Positions 5,425 through 6,345 of a stretch of DNA of 6,345 bases are shown in pieces. The position numbers and the translations under genes are program-made. The stretch is taken from NCBI GenBank assembly GCA_003562605.1, contig PWUG01000022.1, positions 1 through 6,345 of the forward strand. Reading direction: 5' to 3'. Numbering within the stretch: the stretch's first letter is position 1; each line of letters starts with the position of its first letter. The notes under the pieces are model-generated. The model did not search any database, was not told the DNA's origin, and was given only the letters and a program-made list of their open reading frames with translations. This DNA is from Syntrophomonadaceae bacterium. Lineage in GTDB: Bacteria > Bacillota_D > Dethiobacteria > DTU022.

Positions 5425-6300
5425 ATGCACAACATAAAAATTGTTACCGACAGCACTGCCGATTTGTCAACAGGGCAAATCAACAAGTACGGAATTAAAG
5501 TTATACCGATAACTGTTATGTTTGGTGAAGATTCGTATTCTGATGGAGTAGACCTGACTGCAAAAGATTTTTTCAGTAAGCTAACAACGAGCAAAGTGTT
5601 ACCCAAAACTTCCCAACCTTCACCGGAAATGTTTCGCCAGGCTTACGAAGAAATGGCTTCGCAAGATGAAACAGTGCTTAGCATCCATATTTCCGGAAAA
5701 TTGAGCGGCACTCTCAATTCAGCAGAAGTCGCCTCGAAAATGGTTGCTTCCAAGGTTATTCCAATCGATACAAAAACAGCTTCACAGGGAATAGGCTTAT
5801 CCGTTTTAATTGCAGCTGAAGCTGCTCGAAGGGAAATGACACTTGAAGAAACCCTAACAGTGACTGAAAAATCAATTACCCGGACATTCAGCGTTTTTGC
5901 TGTCGATACCCTGGAATTCCTGCAGCGTAACGGCCGCATCGGCAAAGCAGCTTCCCTGTTGGGATCACTTCTGCAAATTAAACCAGTTCTTTATGCGGAT
6001 CCTGAAGGGATGGTCGCTCCTTACGACAAAGTGCGCGGTCGCTCGCAGGTCATCCCCAGCCTGGTAAAAGCTGCCCTCAAGAATGTTAGTGCTGACAAAC
6101 CCGTCAACCTTTCAATTGTGCACACAGGGGCTGAAGAAAGCGCCCAGGCACTTCTTGAAGAGATGCAGGGCAAATATGAAATAATTGACTTACACGTTGG
6201 TATGGTTGGCCCGGCTATCGGTGCCCATATCGGTCCGGGTGCAGTTGGTTTGATGATTCAACCTTCCTTTGATACCCTTGTCCAAAATCCGGGCAATTAA
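5425..6300 (+). CDS. DegV/FakB-family fatty-acid-binding protein
   Basis: This 291-residue cytosolic protein is a full-length DegV-family member (usual length about 280). Characterised relatives (FakB) hold a fatty acid and present it to the kinase FakA, which makes acyl phosphate for phospholipid synthesis. The N-terminus KIVTDSTADL (5-14) is classic. Other family blocks are SDGVDLT (39-45), KTSQPSP (61-67), HISGKLSGTLNSA (88-100), the LEFLQRNGRIG stretch, and GAHIGPGAVG (266-275) with His268 in the conserved HxGPG loop that contacts the bound carboxylate. All key regions look intact. No FakA-like kinase is encoded in the window, and many Firmicutes carry several DegV paralogues, so the bound lipid and partner are uncertain. 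It stands alone: divergent from the BFN gene, with a new promoter beginning 12 nt after its stop. The start is set by the AAGGGAGG site. Confidence 0.93.
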   Translation: MHNIKIVTDSTADLSTGQINKYGIKVIPITVMFGEDSYSDGVDLTAKDFFSKLTTSKVLPKTSQPSPEMFRQAYEEMASQDETVLSIHISGKLSGTLNSAEVASKMVASKVIPIDTKTASQGIGLSVLIAAEAARREMTLEETLTVTEKSITRTFSVFAVDTLEFLQRNGRIGKAASLLGSLLQIKPVLYADPEGMVAPYDKVRGRSQVIPSLVKAALKNVSADKPVNLSIVHTGAEESAQALLEEMQGKYEIIDLHVGMVGPAIGAHIGPGAVGLMIQPSFDTLVQNPGN

Positions 6301-6312
6301 ATTATTTCAATA

Positions 6313-6341
6313 TTGACATGTGCTTAAATTATCTATAGAAT
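6313..6341 (+). promoter_or_regulatory. Strong sigma-A promoter reading out of the right edge
   Basis: TTGACA (6313-6318, perfect) is followed after 17 bp by TAGAAT (6336-6341, 5 of 6 matches). It lies 12 nt beyond the degV stop with no terminator hairpin between them. The served gene is outside the window and cannot be named. The near-consensus boxes suggest a well-expressed gene. Confidence 0.65.
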
Positions 6342-6345
6342 GTGA

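Noticed and set aside
5643..5945. A 100-codon antisense ORF opposite the degV gene
   Set aside because: Ser/Val-rich translation with no motifs, fully opposite conserved DegV blocks.

Overview
The window most resembles a chromosomal segment of a low-to-mid-GC Gram-positive bacterium, probably from the Clostridia. The reasons are strong purine-rich Shine-Dalgarno sites, TTG and GTG starts backed by good ribosome binding sites, sigma-A-type promoter boxes, and the gene families present (CotH kinase, DegV fatty-acid-binding protein, BFN-domain protein). This assignment is an inference; no rRNA or lineage-defining marker is present.

Bases 1-327 hold no convincing gene. They contain a 9-bp-arm palindrome near the left edge, a doubtful antisense coding remnant, a good sigma-A promoter (TTGACA, 16-bp spacer, TGTAAT) and a small perfect palindrome just downstream of the predicted start of transcription.

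Bases 328-4756 form a tight three-gene, same-strand operon. The first gene encodes a 985-residue membrane-anchored, outward-facing protein with three tandem lamin-tail domains, a chitobiase-C-terminal-like domain and a CotH-family atypical kinase domain. The second encodes a DUF4956 membrane protein with about five membrane segments and a cytosolic C-terminal domain. The third encodes a stand-alone VTC-type polyphosphate polymerase domain (CYTH / triphosphate tunnel fold). Gaps are 32 and 17 nt, and each downstream gene has its own ribosome binding site. The grouping suggests one pathway across the membrane: polyphosphate-type chemistry inside, a membrane component, and an extracytoplasmic kinase with probable adhesive or binding modules outside. 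What flows through it and what is phosphorylated is not known from the sequence. This cassette is the most interesting part of the window.

Bases 4782-5216 carry, on the opposite strand and convergent with the operon, a BFN-domain (bifunctional nuclease family) protein. It is separated by a 208-bp divergent intergenic region from a DegV/FakB-like fatty-acid-binding protein (5425-6300). Twelve bases after the degV stop there is an almost perfect sigma-A promoter (TTGACA, 17 bp, TAGAAT) that points out of the right edge, so a new transcription unit begins there. These two genes look like ordinary chromosomal housekeeping neighbours with no evident functional tie to the cassette.
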